Shown: positions 55,548-64,000 of the stretch, piece after piece
Numbering within the stretch: position 1 is the stretch's first letter
Layout: every line of letters begins with the position of its first letter
Assembly: GCF_008041945.1 (NCBI RefSeq)
Contig: NZ_VKAD01000001.1
Coordinates: forward strand, 1,612,001-1,676,000
DNA length: 64,000 nucleotides
From: Reinekea thalattae
Lineage (GTDB): Bacteria > Pseudomonadota > Gammaproteobacteria > Pseudomonadales > Natronospirillaceae
Direction: 5' to 3'
Notes under the pieces: generated by a model
Seen by the model: only the letters and a program-made list of their open reading frames with translations
Told to the model about the DNA's origin: nothing
Database searches by the model: none
Position numbers and translations under genes: made by a program

Positions 55548-56801
55548 TTAAAACCGAATACTTGCCTCATAACGACCGAGCCCAGCTTTGTCTTCATACT
55601 GCCAATGATACTTTTGAGCAAGCTCGCGACTGAGTCGCAGACCTAGCCCGAAGCCTAAATCTGCCTCGTCCATCAAGTCTTCTTGGCTGCTGTTCATAAT
55701 GCAAACATTAGTGCCTTGCTGCACCACCGACACCTTACCACTGATGGTATGCTGAAAGGCATTACGTACCAAGTTAGCAATAACAATTCGACAAGGAACC
55801 GCCGCAATGGTCAGCTCATAAGGCTCAGTCTTAACCATTAACTCGATTTCTTTTTTATCGACTAAATAGTTTAAATCTGACACCAGTTCCTCAATAAGTA
55901 GATCAAGACGAATGGTTTGATCTGCCGGAAAGTCGCCACTGTCTCGCGACAGCCAAAGCAATGTTTCAGTCAGGCTAGTCATGGTTTTGCCTGCACGCTC
56001 AATGCGATCCAATACCTCGATTCTTTTTTGCTCTGTCTCTGCCGTGTTAGGTATTTTTTTCAGCAGTTCCGTATTCGCACGCACAACCGAAATAGGCGTA
56101 CGTAATTCATGACTGGCGTGGGCGAGAAATTTTTGTTCACGATCGAGCGCTTCATGAGCCGATGCTAAACTGCTACGAACAATGTGCGCTAATGAATTTA
56201 ACTCTTTGTATTGAAAGTCTGGCACTGGCTTTTTCGCGGTATCGACATTGAAATTCTTCGCCCAATTTTTAAGTGCCTCAACGGGAGAGGCGACTCGACT
56301 GATAATAAAAATCAGCCCGGCTAAAAAAATCAATGGTGCCAGAACACCAAATACTAATATCCAAACCGAAGGTGGTGCATGCACTGGCTTTCTAGAAAAG
56401 CTTTTCGGCATGACACGCTCGGCAGCAATAAAACGGTCTTCTCCTGTTTTAGTTTTTATTTTCAACAACACATAAACCGATCTCGGCGGTGCCAGAAAAT
56501 GACTTCTAATTATTTTTTTCTCTATGGTATTGGCTTCAAGATTTTTATGCTCAAAGGTTTTTTGAATCGCCTCGGGCAAGTCTTGTAAACGGCTGGCAAC
56601 ATGAAAACCCAGTATCTCAACCGGTTGACCATCACTGACTCCTTCAACCGTACCGATACGCCCCATCGTTTGACCCGCACCAAAATTAATACCACGGGAA
56701 AGATTTTCTATCGATAATAACGACAGTGCAATCGAGATAACGCTGACCAATAAAATGGTCGCAATAATAAAATACAAACGCAGACTTAATCGTATTTTCA
56801 T
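55548..56801 (-). CDS. sensor histidine kinase of the efflux operon
   Basis: This 417-residue inner-membrane kinase has TM1 at about 8-28, a periplasmic domain (about 30-145), TM2 about 146-168, a HAMP-like region, HisKA with HASHELRTPISVVRANTELL (His about residue 232) and HATPase with the N-box NLVRNAFQHT. The G1 box that usually reads DxGxG is MNSSQED, and the G2 box is GFGLGLRLS. The Asp-to-Asn variant occurs in some active kinases. It follows the response regulator gene by two bases and is last in the operon, so it probably senses a pump substrate or envelope stress. Confidence 0.9.
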   Translation of the reverse strand: MKIRLSLRLYFIIATILLVSVISIALSLLSIENLSRGINFGAGQTMGRIGTVEGVSDGQPVEILGFHVASRLQDLPEAIQKTFEHKNLEANTIEKKIIRSHFLAPPRSVYVLLKIKTKTGEDRFIAAERVMPKSFSRKPVHAPPSVWILVFGVLAPLIFLAGLIFIISRVASPVEALKNWAKNFNVDTAKKPVPDFQYKELNSLAHIVRSSLASAHEALDREQKFLAHASHELRTPISVVRANTELLKKIPNTAETEQKRIEVLDRIERAGKTMTSLTETLLWLSRDSGDFPADQTIRLDLLIEELVSDLNYLVDKKEIELMVKTEPYELTIAAVPCRIVIANLVRNAFQHTISGKVSVVQQGTNVCIMNSSQEDLMDEADLGFGLGLRLSRELAQKYHWQYEDKAGLGRYEASIRF

Positions 56802-56803
56802 TG

Positions 56804-57487
56804 CTAGCTCGATTCTTCAGTTTGATCAGTAATGGCAAACCCGACATTCGGAATAGTGCGCAACAATTCTTTGCTGCCAGAGCGAGCTAATTGTTTTCGG
56901 ATATTATAAATATGTACTTTCAAGCTATTACTTTCTGGCGGCTCATTACCCCAAATACTGGTCTCGATGCTTTCTTTTGATACCGCCTTTGGACTACTGC
57001 GCATGAGTCGCTCTAATATTTTAAATTCGGTTGGCGATAACTTAAGTAGCTGCTGATCTTTAACCGCTTGCGCCTGGTCTAAATCTAACTCGATACCCGC
57101 CACTGTTAGCTTTGTTAACTGGCCGCTACGGCGCGTTGATAAGGCCTTAACTCGAACCACTAATTCTTCGATAGCAAAGGGTTTCACTAAATAATCATCG
57201 GCACCGGTTTCAAAGCCACGAACTTTATCGTTCAAGGTATCCATGGCCGTCAACATCAGTACGGGAACATCGATCGACCGCTCACGTAATTGCTGACAGA
57301 CTCTTAAGCCATTCATCAATGGTAAGTTTAAATCAAGAATCACGACCTGATAGGGATGCTGCTCAATAAGGTTCAATGCCACCACACCATTTAAGGCGTG
57401 ATCGCAATGAATGCCTTCAATTTCAAAGTAGTCGATCACACCAGTGGCTAGATCGACATCATCTTCGACTAACAAAATATCCAGCAC
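56804..57487 (-). CDS. OmpR/PhoB-family response regulator of the efflux operon
   Basis: This 227-residue regulator starts at GTG one base after the stop of the RND pump gene. The receiver (1-118) has VEDDVDLA, VVILDLNLPLMNG, LTAMD and LVKPF intact. The C-terminal winged helix (about 128-220) has LSPTEFKILERLM and SLKVHIYNIRKQLARSG with a TIPNVGF wing. It resembles QseB/PmrA-type regulators. It likely binds the 11-bp-spaced CTTAACC repeats upstream of the operon, giving autoregulation; that link is inferred. Confidence 0.93.
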   Translation of the reverse strand: MLDILLVEDDVDLATGVIDYFEIEGIHCDHALNGVVALNLIEQHPYQVVILDLNLPLMNGLRVCQQLRERSIDVPVLMLTAMDTLNDKVRGFETGADDYLVKPFAIEELVVRVKALSTRRSGQLTKLTVAGIELDLDQAQAVKDQQLLKLSPTEFKILERLMRSSPKAVSKESIETSIWGNEPPESNSLKVHIYNIRKQLARSGSKELLRTIPNVGFAITDQTEESS

Positions 57488-57488
57488 G

Positions 57489-60400
57489 CTAGCTTACCTG
57501 CTCACGACGGATCAATCTGGATTTTAATTTACCCACGCCAAGCCCAAGAGTCGAGCGTATGTCATGCTGAATCATCAAAATAGATGGGATCAGCAATAAC
57601 GTAATGATCGTGGCAAATAAAATACCGTAACCCAAAGAAGCGGCCGCGGGTTTTAAGAACTCAGCTTGAGTTGAGGTTTCCGATAAAATCGGCGCAAGCC
57701 CTGCAAAGGTCGTAATTGAAGTTAATAACACTGCTCGCAAACGACTGGTACAAGCCGCCACAATGGCGTCATGCAGGGTGTAAGTTCCTCGCGTTATAAG
57801 CGCATTAAATCGCGATACCAATAACAGACTGTCGTTCACCACCACGCCACTCAGTGCCAAAATACCGAACAACGATAAAATACTCAGATTCAGACCAGTA
57901 AAGTAATGCCCTAAAATGGCACCAACAATACCAAACGGAATCGCCATCATAATAAGAACTGGCTGAATATAAGAACGCAATGGAATCGCAAGTAAGGCAT
58001 AGATCACAATCAGGGCGACGATAAACATCTGTTTCATAGAATCAGTCGTTTCAGCCTGTTGTTCAGCCTCACCAGCAAAGTCGATAACCAAGTTAGAGAA
58101 ACGACTTTGTAACTCAGGTACAAAACTGCTGTTAAGCAACGACACCAATTCATTGGATGAAATGATAGTCTCATCAACATCAGTGGTAATATAAACAGCT
58201 CGTAAACTATCGATACGAGTAATATCCGCATCTTGGAATTCATACTGCACATCAACAATTGAATTCATCGGCACAACAGCGCCACTGTCTGTACGAATCA
58301 TAGAATCCAATACATCACTCAAAGTTTGTCGGCCTTCTTCTGGCAAGCGTGCAATCACCGTTACTTCATCAGAATCACGTTGGAAGCTTTGTACGCTGCC
58401 ACCGCCAAAATTGAGAATCACTTGAGACGATAAATCCGAAGTCGTAATACCCATGGCACGACCTTGCTCGTTTAATTCAAAACGATATTGTGGCTCGCCA
58501 GCACTGATATTGTCCTCAATGTCACTTACACCGGGGATTTGCTCTAACTCTGCTCTCATTGCTGCAGCGGCGGCGTAAACAGTTTCATTATCTAGTGCTT
58601 TAATTTCAGCTCGGAAAGCGTCGACCTGGCGTACACGTGACTGCACAGACAAAGTCTTAACGCCTTCTAATGAACCGGTTATTTTAGTCCAAGTCGAAGA
58701 CATTTCACTCGAACCATAAACAGCATCAGGCTTAAGCTCAACAGTAATGCTGCCACTATCGTCCGAGCTTGCTAGCACCTGAATGCTATCGATCTGACTC
58801 TCGTCGCTGCCATATTTCTTTGCCAGCTCGGCATCAGCTTTCATCGCTGCTTGTTCAAAAAAGGTTAAAGCGGCATCCGTTTGACCAAAGCTTGCGTCTT
58901 CATACATCGATAATGAACCGCTAACCGTGTCCCCTTCGATACTCGGGAAAAACGATACTCGAACAACGCCATTCATTGGCCAGCCAATAACAAATACAAA
59001 AAGTGCTGCAAATAAAATCACTGCCGGATATCGGTATTGTAAAACAACATCAATTAATGGCTGGTAGCATTTTTTACTAAACCACTGTAAACCAGCATTA
59101 GCGCCATTTTGAATTTTATTCCAATAATTCTGGGAGTTTGATTTTCGTTGCGTATTTAAATGCGCCAAATGCGAAGGAAGAATAAGTTTAGATTCAACCA
59201 GAGATAACAATAAACAAACCATTACTACAGTACCAAACTGAGCATAAATTTGCCCTAACCGACCTTCAATATTTGCTAAAGCAACAAAGGCGGCAACGGT
59301 AGTTAGTACACCAAAAATGGTGGGCACAGCAACTTTGAGCGTACCGCGAATGGTGTTCTCTATCGTATCGCCTTCTTCTTGGCGAGTACTGTAAATACTC
59401 TCACCTACAACAACGGCATCATCGACCACAATACCCAGAGCCATAATAAACCCAAAGGTCGTAAACTGGTTTATGGTTAAACCAAGCATCGACTCTGTCA
59501 TAAAATAGAGCGATCCAAAAAATACAAATGGCAGGCCTGCGGCGACCCACAGTGCAACCCTAATGTTCAAGAAGAGAGCTAAGATCACAAAGACCATAAT
59601 AATACCGGTCACCGCATTTTTAATTAACAGCTGGAGACGGTCATTAATGCTCGTACTGCTGTCATACCAACTTGTAATACCTATGTTTTCAGGCAAAGCA
59701 TTACTATTTTTCCATTTTTCAACCACTACATTGGCTTGACGAGCGATTTCGGATACATCGCCATATTCGTCCATAAATAATTCTAACGCCATACCTGGCT
59801 GACCGTTGTATCTGGACAACACATAACTTTCGTCATCAAAATCTTCTGTTACTTTAGCCACATCGCCTAATCGAATCTGACTGCCATCAGCCAGTGTTAA
59901 TAATTGAATGTTGGCAAATTCTTGTTGGCCATAATACTGATCAGAAATCGTCAAATTAGCAGTTTTTTCACTGTTACGTAACATTGTAGAAACCGACGAA
60001 CTGGATTCAGCATTCACTGCAGAAGAAACATCCTCCAACGTCAGTCCATAAGACAACAGTAAGGCTTCATTTATTTCTATTGAAATAATAGGCTCCTGCT
60101 CGCCCTCAATACTAACGTCGCGAATTGCGGATTGAGCTAACAGATCAGCTTTCACCCGCGTGGCTAAATCTTGGAAGGTTTCACGATCGGCATCGCCGTA
60201 AAGCTGAACCCAGATAACGTGATCTTGGCGGGATTCTTTTTCTATTATCGGGCTGTCAGCATCTGTTGGAAAGTCGCTTATAGAATCTAAGCTATTTTTT
60301 ACATCATCAAATAACTTGTCTAAGTCGTAACCAGATACCATTTCGATCGAAGCGGCCGCTCTGCTAGCGGTTGACGTTGTAGTAATGCGCTCAATACCGG

Positions 60401-60650
60401 ATACACTTTCTAATGCCTCTTCGATTTTAACGGCAATTCCTTCTTCTGCCTGTTGTGGATCACCACTGTCGTAACTAACAGACACTGCCACACTATTTGG
60501 TGACAGGCTAGGAAACGCTTCTTTGCGTAACGTAGTCAACGATAAGGCGCCAATTACAATGGTGCCTACAAGTAGTAAATTGGCAGCTACCGAGTTTCTC
60601 GCAAACCAACCAATAATACCTTCTTTTTCGTAAGTTTCTGAACCAGCCAT
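57489..60650 (-). CDS. RND-type efflux pump, inner-membrane transporter
   Basis: This 1053-residue protein has the twelve-TM RND architecture with two large periplasmic loops. The N-terminus GIIGWFARNSVAANLLLVG is typical for this AcrB-related branch. TM4 has GFIMALGIVVDDAVVVGE with the paired Asp of proton relay, and TM10/11 has SLFGILALSGVVVNDSLLLV. Substrates cannot be predicted. The adaptor gene lies five bases upstream and the regulator gene one base downstream. Confidence 0.95.
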   Translation of the reverse strand: MAGSETYEKEGIIGWFARNSVAANLLLVGTIVIGALSLTTLRKEAFPSLSPNSVAVSVSYDSGDPQQAEEGIAVKIEEALESVSGIERITTTSTASRAAASIEMVSGYDLDKLFDDVKNSLDSISDFPTDADSPIIEKESRQDHVIWVQLYGDADRETFQDLATRVKADLLAQSAIRDVSIEGEQEPIISIEINEALLLSYGLTLEDVSSAVNAESSSSVSTMLRNSEKTANLTISDQYYGQQEFANIQLLTLADGSQIRLGDVAKVTEDFDDESYVLSRYNGQPGMALELFMDEYGDVSEIARQANVVVEKWKNSNALPENIGITSWYDSSTSINDRLQLLIKNAVTGIIMVFVILALFLNIRVALWVAAGLPFVFFGSLYFMTESMLGLTINQFTTFGFIMALGIVVDDAVVVGESIYSTRQEEGDTIENTIRGTLKVAVPTIFGVLTTVAAFVALANIEGRLGQIYAQFGTVVMVCLLLSLVESKLILPSHLAHLNTQRKSNSQNYWNKIQNGANAGLQWFSKKCYQPLIDVVLQYRYPAVILFAALFVFVIGWPMNGVVRVSFFPSIEGDTVSGSLSMYEDASFGQTDAALTFFEQAAMKADAELAKKYGSDESQIDSIQVLASSDDSGSITVELKPDAVYGSSEMSSTWTKITGSLEGVKTLSVQSRVRQVDAFRAEIKALDNETVYAAAAAMRAELEQIPGVSDIEDNISAGEPQYRFELNEQGRAMGITTSDLSSQVILNFGGGSVQSFQRDSDEVTVIARLPEEGRQTLSDVLDSMIRTDSGAVVPMNSIVDVQYEFQDADITRIDSLRAVYITTDVDETIISSNELVSLLNSSFVPELQSRFSNLVIDFAGEAEQQAETTDSMKQMFIVALIVIYALLAIPLRSYIQPVLIMMAIPFGIVGAILGHYFTGLNLSILSLFGILALSGVVVNDSLLLVSRFNALITRGTYTLHDAIVAACTSRLRAVLLTSITTFAGLAPILSETSTQAEFLKPAAASLGYGILFATIITLLLIPSILMIQHDIRSTLGLGVGKLKSRLIRREQVS

Positions 60651-60655
60651 TATTA

Positions 60656-61888
60656 TTAGCCTTCTACAATTGGGTTGATCTGCATGCCTACAACGTAGTT
60701 GCTGAGTGGTCGTTTAATGACTTGCGCATCGTCCATCCCTGCAAGTGGTGCAATATAAACCACACCCGCTTTTTCAAAATATTTCTCGACACTGGCTTTG
60801 GCTAGTTTATTACCTTGTTCGACGTACCAAATTTCACCAGATTGCGAAATCGCAGATGATGGCAGCGCCCAAACACGTTGCAACTCCCGACCTTCAATAT
60901 CCACTTTAACAAAGGTGCCAGGGAATAAACCTGTGTCCAAACCAAAAGGATTATCAACAGCAACAATTATAGATCGCTGACGCGAGCTAGTATCAACATG
61001 CAGCTCAACTCGAGAGACATAACCCTGCCAAGTCAGCTTATCTTCTGCATCGTTTAATTTAGCTGCTATAGTATTTTCAGAGTTAAGCAAATCAAAATTA
61101 TTTAATTTAGGTAAGTTTTGCCATTGCCCTAACGACAGCGGCACTTCGACTTCAACCCGATCAGTACTGTACAGAGTGGCTACCGTTGTTGTGGTTTGCA
61201 CATAGCTGCCCGGTTGAATATCGCGACTGACAATCAGCGCATCGAAAGGCGCTCTGATTTCAGTTTTAGACAAATCTTGCTCTGCTTTTTCTAAGCTGTA
61301 TTTTGCATTTTCATAAGCAGCCTGCGCAGCTACTAATTGAGGTTCGCGCAATACTAATTCAGAATCAGGTTCACCACCTAAACCTGAGCTTCGCCATTGT
61401 AAGCGAACTTGCTCACCGGTTCGCTCTTCCTCTAGTAAATCCAAACGAGCATCAGCTAAGTTACTCTGCGCTAGCGCAACAGCTTGCAAATAAGACGTAT
61501 TTTCGATTGTTGCCAACAACGTACCCGCAGCAACAATATTACCACTGGCAAAATCTTCACTGACACTGCTGACTCGACCGCTAACTTCGGCACTGTATGT
61601 CACTTGATAGTGCGCAGAGGCCTCGCCATAACCCGTTACTTCAGCTACATAGCTTTGCGCACTAACACTCACGACATCAATTTTAGGTGCGCTGCTGGTA
61701 TTTGTGTTGGAATTACCGGCAGGAGCTGCTCCTGCTGGTTGAGATTCTTGAGATCCGCCTGCTGATTGGGCTGGAGGGCCACCTGGGCCACCTGGGCCAC
61801 CTGATCCGCCAAAACTAACTAATAGTGCAAGTAATAAAAGTACAGCCGACCCAGCAAAAACTGCGATCGTTATTTTTTTCTGATTCAT
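60656..61888 (-). CDS. RND periplasmic adaptor (membrane fusion protein)
   Basis: This 410-residue HlyD/AcrA-type adaptor links pump and outer-membrane channel. It has an N-terminal TM (about 8-27), a Gly/Pro-rich low-complexity linker (28-62), lipoyl-type halves (SAEVSGRVSSVSEDFASGN; KTEIRAPFDALIVSRDIQPG) around a helical hairpin, and beta-barrel and membrane-proximal domains. Its ATG overlaps the outer-membrane factor stop by four bases (ATGA). Confidence 0.94.
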   Translation of the reverse strand: MNQKKITIAVFAGSAVLLLLALLVSFGGSGGPGGPGGPPAQSAGGSQESQPAGAAPAGNSNTNTSSAPKIDVVSVSAQSYVAEVTGYGEASAHYQVTYSAEVSGRVSSVSEDFASGNIVAAGTLLATIENTSYLQAVALAQSNLADARLDLLEEERTGEQVRLQWRSSGLGGEPDSELVLREPQLVAAQAAYENAKYSLEKAEQDLSKTEIRAPFDALIVSRDIQPGSYVQTTTTVATLYSTDRVEVEVPLSLGQWQNLPKLNNFDLLNSENTIAAKLNDAEDKLTWQGYVSRVELHVDTSSRQRSIIVAVDNPFGLDTGLFPGTFVKVDIEGRELQRVWALPSSAISQSGEIWYVEQGNKLAKASVEKYFEKAGVVYIAPLAGMDDAQVIKRPLSNYVVGMQINPIVEG

Positions 61889-63249
61889 GGTTGAGTAACT
61901 CCTAAGCCAAGAGCAAGTCCTAATTCAATACGGTTTGTTAATCTTTCATATGTCACTTCGGTCAGTTGGGCTTTGACATCAAAGGTGCTGGTTTGTGCTG
62001 AAATTAAATCAGCAATATCCACTAAGCCTGCCCGATATTTTTCAATGTAATTCTCTAAGCTTTGCTCCGAACTTTGCAGCGCAACTTCAAGATGGGCTTG
62101 TTGTGCCGCTAAAGACCGCTCACTCGATAACGCCTCTTCCACTTCGTTGACTGCATTCAATAGCGTTTCCTGATATTGCCAATAGGCTAATTCTGCGGAC
62201 AACTCTGCCTCAGCTGCAGCAGCTTTTAACTCACCTGCGTTGAAGATAGGTGCCGACAATTGACCCAGCAAATTCCAAACAGGGCTGGTAAATAACGACT
62301 CCACCAATGAATCCGATGAATCCATTAACGCCAAGCTTAAATTAAAACTAGGGAGAAGATCTTTATAGGCTGCAACTGCACGGTAGTCGCTGGCCTCGAT
62401 ATTATAGTAAGCACTTTTTAAATCAGGGCGGCGCGATAAGTCTTGCTCTGGTATAGAAACCAATGGCGATAACACTTCAGGAAATTGACTGTCGACATCC
62501 ACTGACAAATCGACCCCTAAAACACCAACCAACAACGCAAGACTTCGTTGATTCGAAGTTAATGTCTGCTGATATGCCTGATAGTTTGAAAGTGCCGTTG
62601 CCAGTGTGGTTTTAGCGGCGTCCAAATCTTCTAGATCGCCTAAGCCGGCACGGTACTGTTGTAGAATAATAGCTTCGTTAGCTTCTAAAACAGTTAATCG
62701 GCGTGATTGTATTTCTAACACCTGCTGTTGATAACTAATTTGCAACCAAGAGCGCATAATACTGGCAGCCAGAGTATCCTTAGCTTCCTGAACACCAGCT
62801 AACTGACTGGCGATATCTTTGCTTGCGGCTTTGTTCCTTGCGCTCAGTTTACGCCAAACATCCAACTCCCAGCTGATGGTTAAATCAGTTGAGAACGAAA
62901 CATCCGAGCCTTCTTCTTTCTCCGCATCTAGCCCTGCGGTCACGCTTGGCCAGCTGTCACTTGCCGTTGAGGTTCGCTGAGCATAAGCCGTTTTTAGCGC
63001 AATAATGGTTTGCTGCAAACTAGGATTACTGGCCATAGCCTGTTCGATAAGCAGGTTTAACTCAGAGATATTTATCAGATCGGTAATCAGCAAGGCTTCT
63101 TCGGCCTGTTGCTGCTCTCCTTGCCACTGACTAATTTCAGGCGAAGATTGCTCCGCCAGTTCAGCGTAGTTTTGTTTTGGTGTGATGGCGCAACTGGCCA
63201 AAGCAGCCATAGCGGCCCCTGCCAACAGATGGCGACGTCCATAGAGCAT
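61885..63249 (-). CDS. TolC/NodT-family outer-membrane factor lipoprotein
   Basis: This 454-residue outer-membrane channel of the efflux system is the first gene of the operon. The signal sequence has a lipobox ALASC and, unusually, an Arg pair before the hydrophobic core (GRRHLLAGAAMAALASC). The mature protein has two OEP repeats; ISWELDVWRKLSARNKAASKD and APIFNAGELKAAAAEAELS are the typical positions, and RRPDLKSAYYNIEASDYRAV is the conserved OEP loop. GGA lies nine bases before the ATG. Confidence 0.94.
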   Translation of the reverse strand: MLYGRRHLLAGAAMAALASCAITPKQNYAELAEQSSPEISQWQGEQQQAEEALLITDLINISELNLLIEQAMASNPSLQQTIIALKTAYAQRTSTASDSWPSVTAGLDAEKEEGSDVSFSTDLTISWELDVWRKLSARNKAASKDIASQLAGVQEAKDTLAASIMRSWLQISYQQQVLEIQSRRLTVLEANEAIILQQYRAGLGDLEDLDAAKTTLATALSNYQAYQQTLTSNQRSLALLVGVLGVDLSVDVDSQFPEVLSPLVSIPEQDLSRRPDLKSAYYNIEASDYRAVAAYKDLLPSFNLSLALMDSSDSLVESLFTSPVWNLLGQLSAPIFNAGELKAAAAEAELSAELAYWQYQETLLNAVNEVEEALSSERSLAAQQAHLEVALQSSEQSLENYIEKYRAGLVDIADLISAQTSTFDVKAQLTEVTYERLTNRIELGLALGLGVTQP

Positions 63250-63283
63250 AATAATGATCCATTTCCATTAGTGATTAGCACAC

Positions 63284-63318
63284 AGTATAGGCAGGCTTAG
63301 GTTAAGATCAGGTTAAGA
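63284..63318 (-). promoter_or_regulatory. efflux operon promoter with 11-bp-spaced regulator repeats
   Basis: On the minus strand two TCTTAACC copies (63318-63311 and 63307-63300) are exactly 11 bp apart, the period of OmpR/PhoB-family tandem half-sites. They resemble the PmrA/QseB box (CTTAA-N6-CTTAA). Ten bases further is a -10-like TATACT (63289-63284), with no good -35: the repeats occupy that place, as expected for an activated promoter. It is 35 bp before the first gene. Confidence 0.75.
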
Positions 63319-63361
63319 CGGTCGCTTTTTTACCTAGAAGGGTTAGCTCAGCCGACTTAAG

Positions 63362-63679
63362 TTAGTCAGCAAAGCCATAAAGGTTATGCTTGTGGTACAG
63401 CGCATAGTTAACCACCGCGACAATACGATTTAATGAGTTACGCTCTTCTTCGTTTAACTCAGCGGTCATCGACTCAACTAAACTCGGGTAAGCTGCTTGG
63501 CAATCGCTTAGGCTGATTTCGATATCATCAAAATAGACCGAAAACTGCGCAATAAAGTCGGAATTTAACTTTTCTGCTAACGATGAGATATAACGTAATT
63601 CATCAAAATCGATAGCACCGATAAAGGCTAAATTGCCTGAATCGACGGTTGAGGTTCCAGAAAATAATTCAAATGCCAT
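63362..63679 (-). CDS. small acidic protein of unknown function
   Basis: This 105-residue soluble protein has no signal peptide or TM segment and is probably mainly helical and acidic. I recognise no family motif. AGGTGG lies six bases before the ATG, supporting a real gene. It is on the same strand as the efflux operon, 44 bp upstream of its promoter repeats, but is probably separate. Confidence 0.6.
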   Translation of the reverse strand: MAFELFSGTSTVDSGNLAFIGAIDFDELRYISSLAEKLNSDFIAQFSVYFDDIEISLSDCQAAYPSLVESMTAELNEEERNSLNRIVAVVNYALYHKHNLYGFAD

Positions 63680-63818
63680 GCTTAGCCACCTGCCTGCTGC
63701 TGTTTAGATAAGTAAAAGTTACCAGCTTTAAGCCAAGGATTCTAATCAGTGCCTGTCAGCTCTAGAAATTGCGTAAAGCAATCAACAATAACGAGGATGG
63801 CACCGACCGGTAGATGAT

Positions 63819-64000
63819 TTAATCCACCAACTGATCTTTCACCTGTTCCAGCAAGAAATCCCTTAACACCTGATTTGCATGAGAAAGATAACTGTCCTTA
63901 CGCCAAGCAATACTCAGATCAACATAGGTTGGTTCTTCGAACGGCCGAGTTACAATTTGATCGTCTTCCTGAATCGCTACCTTCCACATAGTGGTAATGG
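63819..64000 (-). CDS. LysR-family regulator, C-terminal fragment
   Basis: Only the last 60 codons are in the window. The minus-strand translation has DQIVTRPFEEPTYVDLSIAW, then RKDSYLSHANQVLRDFLLEQ, which fits the end of a LysR substrate-binding domain (RPl…l.l.Wrkd…fl). It ends at TAA 63821-63819. The DNA-binding domain and target genes lie outside. Confidence 0.75.
   Translation of the reverse strand, partial: ITTMWKVAIQEDDQIVTRPFEEPTYVDLSIAWRKDSYLSHANQVLRDFLLEQVKDQLVD

Noticed and set aside
63362-63679. Small acidic gene as part of the efflux operon
   Set aside because: A promoter with regulator repeats lies between it and the first efflux gene, so it is better treated as separate.

Overview
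The window reads as chromosomal DNA of a marine, Pseudomonas/Oceanospirillales-like gammaproteobacterium. Evidence for this is the gene orders gshB–tonB–ruvX beside a pil-chp chemotaxis cluster, grpE–dnaK–dnaJ–dapB, and fur/bamE–rnfH–ratA. A Pseudomonas-type Fur without the CxxC pair, four MCP-family receptors and an acidic outer-membrane protein fit as well. The species cannot be named from the sequence alone. I see no phage, insertion sequence, CRISPR array, tRNA or rRNA.

Layout. Positions 1-47 hold the first codons of deoD (minus strand), followed by cyaA. From 3.2 to 9.9 kb lies a reduced type IV pilus chemotaxis operon (pilI, pilJ, chpA-like) whose CheA-type protein looks like a pseudokinase. 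From 10.2 to 12.6 kb come gshB, a TonB-family gene and ruvX. From 12.6 to 14.6 kb is a compact signalling operon: receiver protein, CheC-like phosphatase, PAS-GGDEF diguanylate cyclase. From 14.7 to 23.8 kb are polA (proofreading site apparently lost), thrB, ppnN, recG and a YbaK-like/HDOD fusion. From 23.9 to 35.9 kb are an outer-membrane protein, dapB, the dnaJ/dnaK/grpE heat-shock group with two sigma-32-like promoters, recN with a perfect LexA box, fur, bamE, rnfH, ratA, a divergent sodium:solute symporter-like protein next to a tandem repeat, and folE.

From 36 to 55.5 kb the content is more accessory: a large hybrid histidine kinase, mgtE, an unknown membrane protein, three chemoreceptors, an AAC(6')-like acetyltransferase, chrA, a four-gene lipoprotein operon (CsgG-like, novel small lipoprotein, DUF4810, DUF799), a YfcE-like phosphodiesterase, a siderophore-interacting reductase behind a putative Fur box, dps, an NrtS-like membrane protein and kduD. 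From 55.5 to 63.3 kb runs a self-contained five-gene efflux operon (outer-membrane factor, adaptor, RND pump, response regulator, histidine kinase). Upstream of it is a direct-repeat regulator box over a -10 element. The window ends in a small unknown gene and the 3' part of a LysR regulator.

The strongest leads are: (1) the ChpA-like protein that has lost its phospho-accepting His and its ATP-lid glycines but keeps an intact receiver; (2) a chemoreceptor with no sensory domain, translationally coupled to a membrane-anchored helical protein resembling a nitrate/nitrite-sensing domain, which may be a split receptor; (3) Pol I without its 3'-5' exonuclease carboxylates; (4) the lipoprotein operon with an extra member; (5) the efflux operon that carries its own regulators and a matching promoter box. 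All functional statements are based on reading motifs by eye; no database search was run.
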